From Pohlia nutans (Eukaryota > Streptophyta > Bryopsida > Bryales > Mniaceae), in NCBI GenBank assembly GCA_022496805.1, contig CM040101.1, positions 30,645,575 to 30,709,574 of the forward strand: a DNA stretch of 64,000 nucleotides, written 5' to 3'. Shown piece by piece: positions 45,741 to 59,635 of this stretch. Position 1 is the first letter of the stretch, and each line of letters opens with the position of its first letter. Below the pieces are notes generated by a model. The model saw nothing but the letters and a program-made list of their open reading frames with translations. It did no database searches and was not told the DNA's origin. The translations under genes and the position numbers were made by a program.

Positions 45741-47769
45741 CCACCCATTCAAGGTTACTAATTTCTTACTAGTAATTATTATTGAACACTAGAGTGTCTA
45801 TTCCCGACAAGAGAAAGTAGTTTTGTTCCAAAAGCCTTTTGTCTAGTGGGCATTGTGTCATTGACATTACAAACAGACACTTTATTCACGCCAGCCTCGG
45901 AAAAGGTCTGACAATTTCTATTTGTCTATCTACAGCGTCAAAGTTTAGTCTTTTTGAAAGTAGGAACATCAAAAATTGAACTCATCATTGTGCAAAAGCT
46001 ACCGCTAGCTTTTTGAGATTCTTTTTGAAAGAAAAGATGTGTACATCACCATGTCCTACACTACATGAATATTTGTGGAACTCTTTTTCCAAAATGTGGT
46101 CCAAAATGCCATCACCAATAGTTTTTCATTAATTATTGCGTGAAACAATGAAAAGAAATTTTGAAATGCAATGCGGATAGAGTTTTTATCTTTCGGAACT
46201 AAAATTTGGTGTCAGTGATCGTATTTACATAAGAATATCATACTAAAAAGTACCGTACCTAGAAAGTAAGGTGGATAAAAAATAATTAGGGTGGATAATA
46301 AATAATTATAGAAAAGAAGCTCAAATGTTTGAGAAATGATTTTTCAAGTAAATTCTATATTTTATGGTGAAAAAAGAACCTTAGAAAATATTTGGACAAG
46401 TTTTTAAAATACTAGGCATGAGTTTCTGACCATGCCTTCTTGGTACGGTATAAATACCAAAAATTTCAAATTTCTTCTCTATCACCGTAAGATTAAAGCA
46501 CCTATAACCGACAATGCACCCAAAATCAATATGTGGGCTAACCTAATAATAGTTAACAACCAAACTCAATGCACTTGTGTAGAGATTTCTATCAACCAAC
46601 CAATTTCTTGCACTATTATCTATATTATCGTACTCAATTCTAAAAAGAAACATGGGCAGGTTTGTGGAATTATAAGTTCAGAAATTTGAAATAGTTTAAT
46701 TGTCAATTTTGGGTGATGACTGATTTTTCATGAAGCTTTGAAAATTTGTAGAAATTCATTTAAAAAAACTAGGGCTACGCGATGCTACGCACAACCGTTA
46801 ACAAAATGATAGACAAAATCTATCATGCCCTTTAGAACAAATCCATATTTTTACAATTAAGTCATTCAATTTCCAAATAATAAATACTATAATATTTTGG
46901 AAATCCCTTCAAATTTTTTATAACACCTCAAAATAATTTATTTGATTTGAAAATAGGAACTTGACTTAATGGCTAAAAAATATCATAAATGAGTTCTCTA
47001 TTTGTTATTCTTAATCACTCCACTCAACCATTTCATACACAACTCTCAAACTCGACGACAATAAAGTTATCAAACAAAAAAATTCTACAAGTGGAAATTT
47101 TTGATAAATTTTTGATAAATTTATCTAGTACATGTTATCCTACAAGAAGAAAATTTATCAAAAATTTATTCATTTCATAACACACACTTGATCACATGTG
47201 AGGGTCAAATTTAGACATAAGGTTGTCAAAATCGAATTTTCAAGTCAACTTTTGGGAGGTCCTTGTCACCTTTAAACCAATCACAAGATGACATGACTGT
47301 GTCACTTTTGATAATGGAACCACAATCAATTACAATTAGAAACTACGTATAAATGGTAATGACATGGTAGTCTCAAAATGTATGGAATACAAATGACATT
47401 TTTTCATTACTTGGAAAAGTGAATTTAAGTGAAAATTCTCTATTGATTCAATTTTCGAAAGGGTATTCCATTGCACTGTCCTATTATGCTATGTTGCAAT
47501 GACCCACATTAATATAGGTGTTTTCAAATAATGTAAATGTAGAATAAATGGTGTAGAAGATACAAAGAGAATCGACATGAGTAGAAGAGATTAGGTGGAA
47601 AGCTAAACTCACTGATGTTCACGAAAATAAGGAGTGCTTAAACTCTTCTTCCAAATTGTTACAACTGAGAAACAAAGGTGCAATAGAAACGGACAGAGGT
47701 CCCATATAATAACCTTACAATTTGAGAGAACTTGAGGAGCATAATCAACTTTGTAAATATGGAGTTGTG
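45741..47769. other. AT-rich, no gene recognised
   Basis: Contains the second copy of the ~90-bp dispersed repeat (45,848-45,935). An 85-codon open frame at 46,432-46,689 has no recognisable domain and AT-driven composition; I do not call it. Nothing else is supported. Confidence 0.45.
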
Positions 47770-48872
47770 TTAACCTCTAAACGCCGGACTGTATGGCAAT
47801 GGGGTTCAGGGCTTTGTAATCCCATGACTGTGCTGAGAAAGAGAGATGAGCATAGATCTCGCAGGGCAAAGAGAATTTTCGAGCAAGAATTTATGTAGCG
47901 CAGTCTATAGTTGGCAAAGAATGTCATGTAAGCAAAAATTGGGGTAAAAAAAGTGAGTAGCTCATGCATAATCGGCGTTGACTAGAAGCGCTGAAGTTTG
48001 ATTGTGCGGGCAAGTACAGGAAAACGCTAAATTGAGTGTCGATGCGAACGATTACATTACCGTGTGCCATACATCTGTGTTCATGATCCTCATAAGCAGG
48101 AAATGCAATTCGTGCTTGAGCGGAATAAGCCAAAAGTAGAGAGAAATGGGGCTTGCAATTACAGCACGTCAAAAAACAGTATGAAGCCCTGTTATCTTCT
48201 ACGCACAAAAACCGCAGTAAGTGCCGGAAATTGCAGCTGTACATGCACATGCGTTGTTCGAGATTACTATCCTTGTATAGTACGACAAAAAATCAAGAGA
48301 AAAACCCGACCTTACAGCCTAGTATGCAAGCCAGAAACGGAACTGGGCGATGAAGCTGCCCACTGTTGCAGCCGGGACTCCAACTTCAGGAGCACATGTG
48401 CCCGTCAGTCCGCGACTCCGCCTGCCCGGCCATGTCCCCGTCCAGCTCGGCCATGTCTCCGTCATGCCCGCAACTGCCACCATGTCCTCTTTTGAAAACT
48501 GCAGTGGGACCAGAGTAGCCGTACCCTCATAGAAAATTGCAGTGGGACCACAATGTCCAGATGCTTCAATTTTCCTCCAGTATATAAGGGCTCATGGGCC
48601 CAGAAGTAGTTCCCAAGGCACCTGATAAAAACAAATTAGACATGGGACATTACAAACATCAACAGTCTATTTTGTCCAAACTTACTTACTGGAAGAGGCT
48701 ACAAACTGTTAGTATGCATTCTCTATGATTATAACTACAAAGTGTACATGACAAAAAAATTCGACAAAGTATAAATGAAAAAAAAAAAACCTAGAAAGTA
48801 TAGATGGAAAAAAACATGAATCGATGGAGGAGCAAGAAATGTCACAAAAAATAAAGAAACCAATAGGATACC

Positions 48873-50445
48873 TCATCGTGGAATGATCAAATTCCCATCT
48901 CTTATTAGACAACCCTCGCGGATCTTCCTCATCCCTAGATGCGTGTCTCGGTAGCAGCTGCCCATGCAAATAAATAAGCCACCACAACCTGGACAATACG
49001 TTGACGACCGCCCCGTACAAACCACGCAACTACTTCGGGTCGGGGCACGGACCAACCAATGATCTCCCGCACGATGAGATGCCAAAATGGACAAGCTGCA
49101 ACTAGCAGATTTCCATGTGGCACACAGCTGTTTTGCAAGTTCCAAATGGAATTGCATGTACGTCGTGGGCTCTTTGCCCAACCAATATGATATTTCAGAA
49201 TGTACAATCCACGCATTCACCACCGCAATATCCAACAAGAAATAGAATACCCGGTGCCACCATTTGTGACTCCTGGTTAGTGTCGTATACACTCCTCTGA
49301 GCTGATCGGCAACATCAACACCACGCATGTAACGTTGATACTCTGTATGCATCGGTGATGTAGGAACTTTGACTCGTTCACCACCTCGACGCCGCCAAAC
49401 ATAGACCGGTTGTCCCGATGGCGCCAACGGTCTAGAGTGCGTAGAAAGTAGGAGCACTGGCTTCCTATCAAGCCACACAACAAAGCAAATTTTCCTACTA
49501 TAGTACATGCGCCAATTTATAAAACCCCTTTGATTTTTAGAAATTCCCTTATCACAAAGTACTTTCGGCAACCCTTTGCGATCACGTCGGACCGTGCCCG
49601 TGGCAAAAATGCCACATCTCAACAAATCCAAAAATAAAGGTATAGATGTGAAAAAGTTATCTATGCACACCACATGCCTTCTATGGTGTAAATATGCTAG
49701 AAGTGACTTTACTACATTTTTGGCTTGTAGAGGATCACCTTTTGTTCCTTTTGACAATTTCCCCTCTATGGATGTAGTAGCTCCTGTGTAAACATCAAAT
49801 GACCTGACATACTTACTAGTACTATCAGTGAGTGTCCACACTTTTATACCCCATTTCTCTGGTTTTTTTGGCATATATTGTCGCATGGGACAATATTTGC
49901 CTTTGTACCGTACCATAGACTCATCAACTATAACGTGTTTCCCTAAATTCCAAATTGCTTTACAATTATCACGCACCTCATTAGCAAACCAACGGACTTT
50001 GCACAACTTATCATAGTCAGCGGAAGCTCTATCTTCACTTGTGGGGTTTATGTTCGTGAGTCTCAAGCAAGAACTAATTGCCATGAATCTATCTCGTGAC
50101 ATCAATTGTGATATTATTGGACATTGCAACAACGGTTCGTTTTTAGCCCAGTAGAGGCGCATGTTAGGAAGAGTTTTTATGCCCATAAACAAAATTATGG
50201 CCAAAAAAGCTTTGAACTCCATTACATCCAAGTCTTTCCACTTAGGACCACCGTACGTATTTCCCTTGTCATCTATTACTTCTTTTGCTCGTTCGTTTGT
50301 TTCATGAACAATTTTCTTTATGCTTTTCACATACCAAAACTTGTAAAACAGACTCAAAGGCAATGGCACGGCACAATGACTACCACCTGAGACCCCCGGT
50401 TTAGGCCCCGTAAAATTCGTCGTATCTTGTTCGTAAACGGTATAC
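48873..50445 (-). CDS. piggyBac transposase, catalytic (DDE_Tnp_1_7) region
   Basis: An open frame of about 520 codons reads from EYTVYEQDTTNFTGPKPG (near 50,445) to the stop at 48,873-48,875. The three catalytic Asp are visible in VIVDESMVRYKG, VVCIDNFFTSIPLF and MRGVDVADQLRGVY. A C-terminal Cys-rich block (SSCVVCTGRSSTYCPGCGG) matches the zinc-binding domain of the family. It cuts and pastes at TTAA sites. A probable acceptor AG lies just before 50,445, joining it to an N-terminal exon upstream. This catalytic part is uninterrupted, so it may be functional if the N-terminus is. Confidence 0.88.
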
Positions 50446-50471
50446 TCTTAGTGCCAGTGTGCAGCAGAAAA

Positions 50472-51926
50472 TTAGTCAGTCCAAGGTGATTGGACACTGC
50501 CCCGTGCACGTCGGGTAGATGTCCCACGTCTCTTCCCCCGCATATCCGGATTCATGCCACATGGCAGCACGACAGAGGAACTAGGGCAGTCACTTCTGCC
50601 GGTACTCGGTCCTACACCCTGCGGGCTTGTCATACCCGGGGCTGTTTGGGTATATCCACCCCGGTCTCCTTGCGACTGCACGTACCTTCCACGAAGGCTG
50701 CAGTCGCCGGGCAGTGCATGCATCGTGGGCTCAACGTCTGCAGCGGCCTGTCCGCCTTCAGCGGCGTCTTCGACGTGAGCTCTTTGAAGTGTTGCCGTCG
50801 AGCTGTGCCGAACCCGCCCACGACGGTGGATGCCAGAGCTGCCTCTCGGCGCTCTTCCGGCACGGCGTCCTCCTTGGACAGATAGACTGCCACGTTCTAC
50901 ACTATAAATGGAGAGCACGGTTGGGGTGTCGTCATACATCCCAATATCTCGTTCACTAAATTCTTCATCCTCTATATCGATTGGCTGCATAACACTATAA
51001 TTCTCTTTCTCATGAGCCATTTCAAATTCTTCAGGGCCACTATCACGGTCGGATCCAGAGGTTGCACTCTCTTACATCTTAGAGCAAGTGACTTCATCAG
51101 TACTTGATGCATGCATGAGAGGATCAGGAGGGTCCGGTTGAGATGTTACTAGCGTGTCTTTGTCTTCTTGGGGTAGACTAGATTGCACTCTTTCTACTGC
51201 CGCTCTTACAGCAAGTTGTTGTGCACGGTTTAATGAAAGACCTTGTCTACTCCCTCTGAGAGATGTGAGAGAAGTACTTGGATTACGAGGTCTTACCTCA
51301 TCGCCACACCAAGTGGGGGCTGCATCGACACTGGTGGCACCGTCCGGCGCTCCTGATCGCGGCGCTCCTTCTGCTTCGGAAATGTTGACTACCGCGCCTC
51401 CTTCACGTCGATCGTGACCAGCGCTGGAGTCCCCAGTTTGACGTGCTCCCTCCACGTGTACGACGGACTCATGCAACGATGTGCCTCTCCCCTGCGACGA
51501 ATCTCCCAAACCGCCGCTGGCAAGTCTTTTACGGCGGCCTCGTTTGGAGGGAACACTGTTTGGGCCGCCATGACCCCTCCTCTTCAGGCTATCGCGGATT
51601 GAGGCATCTGTAGTGAAATTCGCCAGTAATTGCACATCGTCGTTGGTGGGCGTCCCTGATTCTGGAAGTGGGTGCGGGATCTGCCGACCTCGACCTCGGC
51701 CGCGATTAGTGGACCCTCTTCTTTCCCAGGCAGTTGTGGATCCCCTGCCACGCCATCCGCATCCTCTGCCTGCAGTCGCCGGAACTGCAAGAACGGAATC
51801 AGTGACATCGTCAGGTTCACGGACGACTATTCTTGCAAGCTCCAACCGCGCTTCATGAAGTTGTTGGCGTGTCTGCTGTAGTTCTTCTTGCAACGTTCTG
51901 GGACTCAGGGATGTTCTATGGGCCAT
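50472..51926 (-). pseudogene. N-terminal region of piggyBac transposase gene, one stop
   Basis: Starts MAHRTSLSPRTLQEELQQTR, a short coiled coil, then a long Arg/Gly-rich and acidic disordered region. This is usual for the N-terminus of piggyBac transposases. A TAA at 51,072-51,074 interrupts it. The same frame continues as ESATSGSDRDSGPEEFEMAH into an acidic stretch (IDIEDEEFSERDIG) and ends at a stop at 50,472. It is in phase with the catalytic frame downstream, so an intron from around 50,480 to 50,447 or alternative splicing would be needed. It could instead be a separate accessory protein. Confidence 0.55.
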
Positions 51927-52763
51927 GATCTATCCAGCACTGCAGGGCAACTGTAGTCACAGTCGATCTCTCACAGTATTGCAGTCGATCTCTCACAGTC
52001 TAATGCACAGTCCTGAACTCTGTCAGGATTCCGAATCACTGCAATGGCCCGGAGTCTGAGGTAGAAGTGAGCACCATGAAGTGAGATTGAGTATTTCTAG
52101 GCAGATCTAATCAAGTTTGTTTGTGTGTCCAGCATTTTTGTGTGCGTGTGGGCAACTTGTTCCAATCGGTGCACAAAAATTCATGAATTTAGTAATGCAA
52201 GAGTGATTTCAGTCCACTTGCAGTTATGAATTCAATGTCATAGCATTGGTAGATAGTGCAGTGGCGGCGAGCAGTCTACTGACCTTGTACTAAAGGCTTC
52301 ATGGTGGAGTGAAGCTATTCAAGCCGTTGTAAGGAACTGTAGTATTTAAAATTCATTTCATAATAAAAAAAATAGTGATCTTCTGACAATGAAGTCCACG
52401 TCGACACTGCCCATGTATACATTTATACTGCCCTTTTCCCAGCATACGTTACCCTCAAAAATTCACTGACTCCATTTATTGACAACCCGTCGTTATAGTT
52501 TTTCAGCTCGATGTATCTACCCTGGGGTAAAAATTGGCGTCGGGTACGGTGACGGCACTGAGCGGTATTGCTCATTCTTTGATCTTTTCCGTCCATAATG
52601 CATGAATGAATTTATTTTTTACTTCCATCTACAGCATTTTGTACATCACGTTTACAATTTCATATGTAGGAAATTTTTAAAAAAAAAATTTACTCACTAT
52701 CATAACCATCCCTCCAAAAATACATGTTTGCCAGAATTGGTCATTTAGGCGCTTCAGGGTTAA

Positions 52764-53130
52764 TGAATAGAGGTGAGGATTACGCTATGGTACAAAAATC
52801 TCAAAACCTGGAGAAACCACAAGTTCTCCACATCAAAGTGACCTTCAAGGGTCAAAGCTATCTGCTCTGTCAACTTCCTTTGCAGCTTTGTTTGCTAAAC
52901 TAAGTGCCTTGTAAATCAAAAATCCCTGCACAAAATGATAAAAGAACTTAATCACAACACACACCTAAGGCACAAACATGAACAACTCGTACAACTTCCA
53001 AAATTGGCAAAAATGGTACTTACTATAACAACAATGCAAAAAGGATGATAACAATGCCATGATCATGCTCTTTCCTTATTTATTCCTTGCCAGATATATT
53101 ACCGACATCCTTGTTTATGGTACGTGTATA
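52764..53130. other. short spacer, no gene
   Basis: About 370 bp between the piggyBac element and the second TIR element copy. No feature is recognised. Confidence 0.5.
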
Positions 53131-54850
53131 TCAGGAATTTCGGACCCCACTGATTCCGCACGATTTCAGTGCGATTTCCGATATTTCAAGGGTTCGTACA
53201 GTTTTCGCACTGATTCCGCATCGTTGCATCATTCATCGCAACTACACTAATATGACACGATGTTCGTACAAGCGGATATAGTACTGATTCGACACGATTG
53301 ATACATCTATTGAAAACGTATGAATTCAGCACTCTTTATAGTCGTCAAATGTCGTGTTTTAATCGTCTTTAAAACTACACTGATTCAGTGCGTTTTTCGT
53401 GCGACATCATCTTTTCCATATCTAGATTTTATTTTCTTTCTATATCTAAATTTGATCAAAATAATATTATTTAAAATATTAAAAAAATATAAAGTAATTA
53501 TTTTCCTCGCTACCCACTTTAACTACACGGAAATTGCCCGAACACACAGTGGGGCCTTCCATGGCTTCCCAACTCTATCGCCGACGGTGGGATTCAAACT
53601 CACGACCTCCCAATTACCAACCAAGCTCCTAACCACCAAATCACCACAAACCCTCGATGCATAGAATGGAACTTTTTTGGTAATTATAAAAGATTGAAAC
53701 CATTGGCAATTTTTTGCCATGTGTATATAATTCTTTTTTCAAATTTTTTTTTGCACTAGATTATGCAGGACTTTTTCTACATGTAGGATATTTTTCATAA
53801 TTTTTTGAATTTTTGAATTTTTTGCCAAAATCGTGATGGCAGATCATGGCTGTGAGCTGTTTTTTTTTTTTTTTCCCAGCAGACTTTGAATGTTTTTAAC
53901 TATGTGAAAAAAAAAAAATTCCAAATTTTTTTGCACTAGATTAAGCAAGACTCTTTCTATGTATAGGATTTTTTTTAATAATATTTTGAATTTTTTTATT
54001 TCTTGCCAAAATCATGATGGCAGATCATGGCTGTGAGCTGTTTTCTTTTTTTCAGCGGACTTTGAATGTTTTTTAACTATGTGAAAAAAACTTTTTTTTC
54101 CAAATTTATTTTTTGCACTAGATTATGCAGGACTTTTTCTATATCTAGGATTTTTTTCATAATATTTTGAATTTTTTTATTTTTTGCCAAAATCGTGGTG
54201 GTTGTGAGCTATTTTTTTTTTGCTCCTATGATGAAAAGTACAATGATAACCAATAATACCAAATTTGAATTCTAAAAATATAAAATGTTATTTCTTTGAA
54301 ATTTTAATGTGTATTGCTTCTAAACTCTATAAATGTAGATCTAAAAATGTTTTGGGAAATTAAACCGTAAGTATAATTTAAAGAAGATTCTTGGAATATT
54401 CCAATATATTCCAAAATAATATAAAATATTTTGAAATATTCCAAAAGATTCCAAAAGATTCCAAAAAGTTTATTAAAATATTGTACACGGATGTCGTACG
54501 AAAATAATTTGCATTATAATAGATACTGAAATCGCACGAATATAGTAAAAGGCATTAATATGATACGTATACGATACTGAATCCGCATTAACTAAAACCG
54601 CATGTTATCCGTGTCTTATTAGCCATGTAATGCAGATACACGATTAACGCACGGATTCCGTCAAGCACGACTTTCGTGCGGAAACAACACTTTGTCATAA
54701 TCATTGAAAAGACACTGCATCGACATCTTAGTAATGCATGTCACTTCCGTATGATAACGACACTTCTAAATGCACGTATGACGTGCGGAATCAGTGTTTA
54801 ACGATAACGCACTGAAATCGTGCAGAATCAGTGGGGTCTGAAATTCCTGA
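53131..54850. mobile_element. non-coding TIR element, copy 2
   Basis: Same family as 1,173-2,706, with identical first 40 bases and matching right end. It is longer because it has three rather than two copies of the ~180-bp internal block (starting near 53,750, 53,930 and 54,112). The tRNA-like patch is present on the minus strand at about 53,583-53,655. Flanks are GTGTATA and TGTACGC; a TGTA duplication is possible but not convincing. Confidence 0.8.
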
Positions 54851-57800
54851 TGTACGCTGTTGTATTATAGAATGTCAGATCAGTCTATCATGGTCACTTT
54901 AAACTGGTGTTCAGGAATTAGACCCTGGGGAACTTTTCACATCCATCACCTGTACTGTACATGATCTCTTAATTATTCTTAGTGTGAAATTGTTTGTATA
55001 AACAGTATAGGACGCAATAAAGAAGAAATCAAGATTGAAGGCTTGGAGAGATTGCCCGAGTCAAAAGATTTGAAGCCTGATTTAGCTAGAGACTGCATTA
55101 ATTGCGGTAAACTGACCAGTCCTCACTCATTCGAGATTTTCTTGCAAATTGTGAATCATTCAGGCAATGGAACTTTTATTATTCTAGCGATTCCACAACG
55201 AAAAAAGGTGGCAGTTTCTTACAACTTAAGTTAGTAGAAGCGTTGAGGGTTTAAGTCATCGGCTTGCAGAGGAAATAGGTCAGAATTGTGCAGATGCCGA
55301 GAAAGAGGTTGTCAAAGTTGATTCCAGGATACAAGAGCTAACTTAGACAATTGTTTGAGTCTTTCTAGAGACCAACGTGATCGTGAGTGTAAGTAGCTCA
55401 ATATCAATTTTGCCTCACTGCACGTTTTCGTTTTTGGATCAATTCGATGATAGGTCTTTTCTTTAATGACTGGCTTCTACAGGACTACAAGGTCTTGTGC
55501 TTGTAGGGTAGGTTCGTAATCCTTACAATTTGTATGAGAGAAGGGATAGAATTATTTAGGGTAAACTTCGTACAACAGGTGAGATTGAGAATTGGCATCA
55601 GTGATTAGATTTATTCACTAAACGTCTAGGAAAGTACAATTCTCTTGGGAGAGAATTTTAAACTTCAGTTATCTCAATATTATTAGATTTAGGAAGATAT
55701 AGATGGTTTTTGTTCGAGGCAATTTCTCTTTATAATATAACAGGACTTCTAGAGAAATCCGTAACTCTTTTCCTTGGATCTCTAGGATGCGATAAAGATT
55801 TTTGATGGTAGTGAATCGAAGACGGCCATGTACATCGGTGCATTACAACCTCTGTGATTACTCTGCATTTGAAATGTCTGAATGTTGTTTTATGGTTCTC
55901 GTCTAGCTAGCTATGTCAAACATATTGTTTCTTTCTTTTGCGAACATGTCGTGTAAGATGCTCTTGACTGATCATTTCTTGGTATGCACTGCAAAACATA
56001 AGATGTTGCTTGGGAGACTCGAGCCTATCTTTGCAGCTGAATGTGGAGATCGCGGAATTTCAAGTGCCTGCGGCTACAAGAGGCTGTTAAAGTGAAGGAA
56101 CTTTGCAGGAGGTTTGCGTTTTTACTATATCTCAATCTCGATTGCTTTTGGTTTATGTCACTCTTTTAAAAAGTAAACATGCATGTTTGGAAGTTTGACT
56201 TAATATTTGAAGGACCTTTATACGATATATTATATTCTAAACTAAAAGCATGTTCCCACCTGGCTTTACTTAACATGTTCCCACCTGGCTTTACTTAACA
56301 ATGAAAAATTGAAGTTAAGAGCGCTTCTGGAATTATAGAAAATTGTGTTCACACGGTGGGTGCAAAATAACAAGAGTGTCGTTTTATTACGTATTCTCTG
56401 TTCACGCATACCTGCACTCTTATCGTATTATCTTGCCACGTCACTGGATAATGAGTAACCGAAGTCGGGCGTTCACACCTGATAGGCAAGATTTGAGAGC
56501 TTTAGTTTTGGTGGGGCCCGCACGTGAGACTGATGCTGTGGGCTGATGGAGCTCGAGCTCAGAACATCAATTCAGAGCAGGCTTTCATTTCCGCCTGAAT
56601 TGTGCCTTGCTGAAGCAGGGTATTTGTATGCGCATTGTTGTTGTTGTTGTCTTCAATCCGCCTGCGTTGGTGAGTTCATTACGCGCCTGCTACCTCCTTG
56701 ATTTCCTGTTCGTCTGTGTATGCGGAGATGTTTTTGCCGCTGCAATCGTTGGCTTTGATAGTTGTGTGAGCGGGTTTTGTGTTCCAATTGGTGGGGAAAT
56801 ACGTGGTTCCCTGGGCGCCCGTTTTTCCTGGTTTGAGCTCGATTTCCTGCAGGTTTTTTGAGATGTAAAAATTTCCTTCAATTCATATGTGTATTGCTAT
56901 TGTTTTCCCTGCGTTCTTCCGTTTCATCAGGCCATGTTGTGAGCGTCCCGTTGTGGGAGTAGATGAAATCCGCTGTAGAGTTTAGGGTTTGTTGAATTTT
57001 TTTTTACGCTTCATGCGTCCACAGTTAACGACACGTCTTGTGTTGTTGGATAATTTGCGGCCTTGCTTGCCTTATTTCCGAGGCGATACTGTGGTACTGT
57101 TGAATTTTGTTTTTTTTGTTGTTATGGCAAAATTTGGTGCCGTTGAATTATTTCTTTGTGTTAGTGTTTCTGGAATACTTGTTTTGAGAGGAGCCTGAAC
57201 TCAACTGGCTGGCGTTCTACAATTGAGACTTTTAAAAGCAAGAGACTGCTTGTACTTGCAGCTTAATTAGGGTTTAGGAATAGTTATTCTTGAGCTTTTG
57301 GTGTTCAGAAACTGGTGTGAAGGATATGTTTACACAATCAACATATGTAACCTTGTGCACAACTTCTTGTGAAAAGGTAGTCTGTTGTTAACTCAGTACC
57401 ATATCCGGCCATCAGAGACAGGCCGTAACTCAATCAGGGCAGTGCCACGGAGTACTGATCCTTTCATGAAGCGCATATACGGGGTTCGAGCTTCAAAGTG
57501 CTGGTTTTCTCGTCGAATTTGGCTGCAACTGTGCAGGTATGCTTCACAAGACTGTGTTGCATTTTTTATTTTGAATTTTGTAGTGGTTTAGGGTTATTTG
57601 TTGCCTACATTATTTAGTACACTGCTGTTGCTGTCCATAGTCATGGGTTAGGAGTTTGCAATGTTGTTCACCATATGCTGCTGATGTACATTGTCATTGC
57701 ATGTGTGCAGGCTTTAGAAATTCGATTGCTGAAGGTGCTTGAGGAGTTTGTCTGCACTGTTATCCATTCTCCGAGGTTGGCTACTGCAACGTCAACACAT

Positions 57801-58148
57801 ATCTAGGTATGATTCTTCATTGCAATCCATGTTTTCTAGTTTTTGATTTCATTTTTGTGAATTCAGGGTTTCGGGTAAATTTACGTGAAAGGCCCTCACT
57901 TTCGACATTTTCTGCAGTAGTCTATGCATTTCAGATGTGTATAGTTCATACACTAATTTAATCAGACCAATGCACACTGTGATGACTTTGAACACTGGAT
58001 TGTATGCAATCTAACCTATACTTTGTTCATTTCTTATTAGGGTACCTAGAACGGTTCCATACAGTGAGGTTATCTTTCACAGCAGTTCCTCATGGAGCCA
58101 TTCAGTTCACCTTTGAATGCAGTGGCTTTCACCGTATAGTTCTTAACG
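54851..58148 (+). other. unresolved; probable leader exons of the Harbinger gene from ~56.1 kb
   Basis: From about 55,020 a 63-codon frame (ERLPESKDLKPDLARDC, then INCGKL) looks coding-like but is unrecognised; it could be an exon fragment. Between 56,340 and 58,100 several GT-AG-compatible sites (for example CGTTG|GTGAGT near 56,668, GTGCAG|GTATGC near 57,536, TGTGCAG near 57,710) suggest a spliced 5' leader for the transposase gene. Terminal repeats of the Harbinger element were not identified. A 25-bp phrase, ATGTTCCCACCTGGCTTTAC, is duplicated at 56,250-56,300. Confidence 0.35.
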
Positions 58149-59635
58149 TTGCTCCTCCATGCTAACGAGGCTCAAAAGGTCCCGATGCTGCTGGAAAGTG
58201 AGGAAGAGTCTGAGGATACTCTTGCTGCCATCGTGCACAGTATGACAGGCTCATTCCATGACCCCGAATCTATACTCAGTGATACTCTTCACAACTACAG
58301 AATGTGTACAGCCTTCACGTTCTTTGACGATGACGTTGGATTTTGGGTGAAGCCCCGTTCCACAACGTGGTTCTCTAGATTCCTGTTACAGGATTACGAC
58401 AACAACCGCTGGGTCTCTATGTTTCGGATGACGAAGCAGTCTGTTTTTACTTTGGCAGAGCTCCTCAAGCCACATGTTGAAAGGGAAAACACTAAGTACA
58501 GGGTTGTAATTCCCGTGTTGATACGTGTTGCGTGCACTTTATTCAAATTGACTTGCGGGGTGAACTTTATGATTTGCAGTGAGATGTTTGCCATTGGACG
58601 CAGCACTGTCTCTAAAGTTCTACGTGAAGTGGTAAACGCAATCAATGACACCTTGCGGCAGGAAATCACGTGGCCTCATAGAGAAAGATTGCGAGAAACT
58701 ATGGCTAAGTTCTCTGACCTATGTGGATTACCGGGCATCGTTGGTGCAATTGATGGTACTCATATTGCAATTTCAAAGCCTCAATTTGGTGCTCCTGATT
58801 ATTACTATTTCAAGTCCGAAGGATACAATATGAACTGCCAAGCGGTTGTCGATAATGACAAGCGGTTCCTTGACTTGTATTTGGGTATGCCAGGATCGAC
58901 GAATGATAGTCGTGTGTTGCGTAGATCTTCACTATATAGCTTAGCCATGCATAGAAATCTGATGGACCAATACGATGCGGTAGATGGTTATACACCATAT
59001 ATTATTGGCGATTTAGGCTATCCATTACTGCCTTCGCTTATGGTTCTACACAGAGGAAGTGAGCAACTGTCAATATCAGAAGCACTCTTTAACAAGAAGT
59101 TAACGAAGGGGCCATGTGTTGTTGAAAACGCATTCGATATACTAAAACAGTCATTCCACTACTAGAAAATCCGTGACCAGATCTACAAAAACTCAACAGG
59201 AAACTATTAATTCTGGCTGTTGATTAGGTCGCGTTGACTTGAACAGTTTCCAACACGGTTTAGTTGATTATGGCTGTTGATTTGGTCATCTGAATGCAAT
59301 GCTTTGGAGTGACTGTATTTGCCATGTCACGTATGGTTACTGACGTGTCTTGTACAGTGGCATGCTCTGCCACGTAGATCACCTATTTTCGTGTGCTCGT
59401 TTCGTCACCATTTCGACTCATTTATGCCTAGTAATTTTTTTCTTTTCATCTTGGAGTGAATTTATAAGTAGAATTATTAGTCAGAATTTACTTGTGCTTC
59501 CTAAAATTAGACTAGCATTGGATTGGTGCAAGTCTGTTTTACTTGCGAATTTATTGGATCTTCGCGCTGCATTTACTTTTGACATCTGTCATGTCCCATA
59601 GCCTTCTTTCTGGCCAGAAATCCTCCACACTTCCT

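Larger units (their letters stand above)
47774..52759 (-). mobile_element. piggyBac element, 4,986 bp
   Basis: TTAA at 47,770-47,773 and 52,760-52,763 flanks both ends. The left end reads CCTCTAAACGCCGGACTG; the right end inverted reads CCCTGAAGCGCCTAAATG. These are imperfect ~16-bp inverted repeats sharing CGCC with several MITEs in the window. It carries a minus-strand piggyBac transposase gene. Right of the gene, from about 51,930 to 52,760, is non-coding leader and terminus; left, from 47,774 to 48,870, is non-coding 3' sequence. Confidence 0.85.

Noticed and set aside
48064..48495. 143-codon plus-strand frame
   Set aside because: It lies in the non-coding side of the piggyBac element, opposite its transposase, with no domain; composition-driven.
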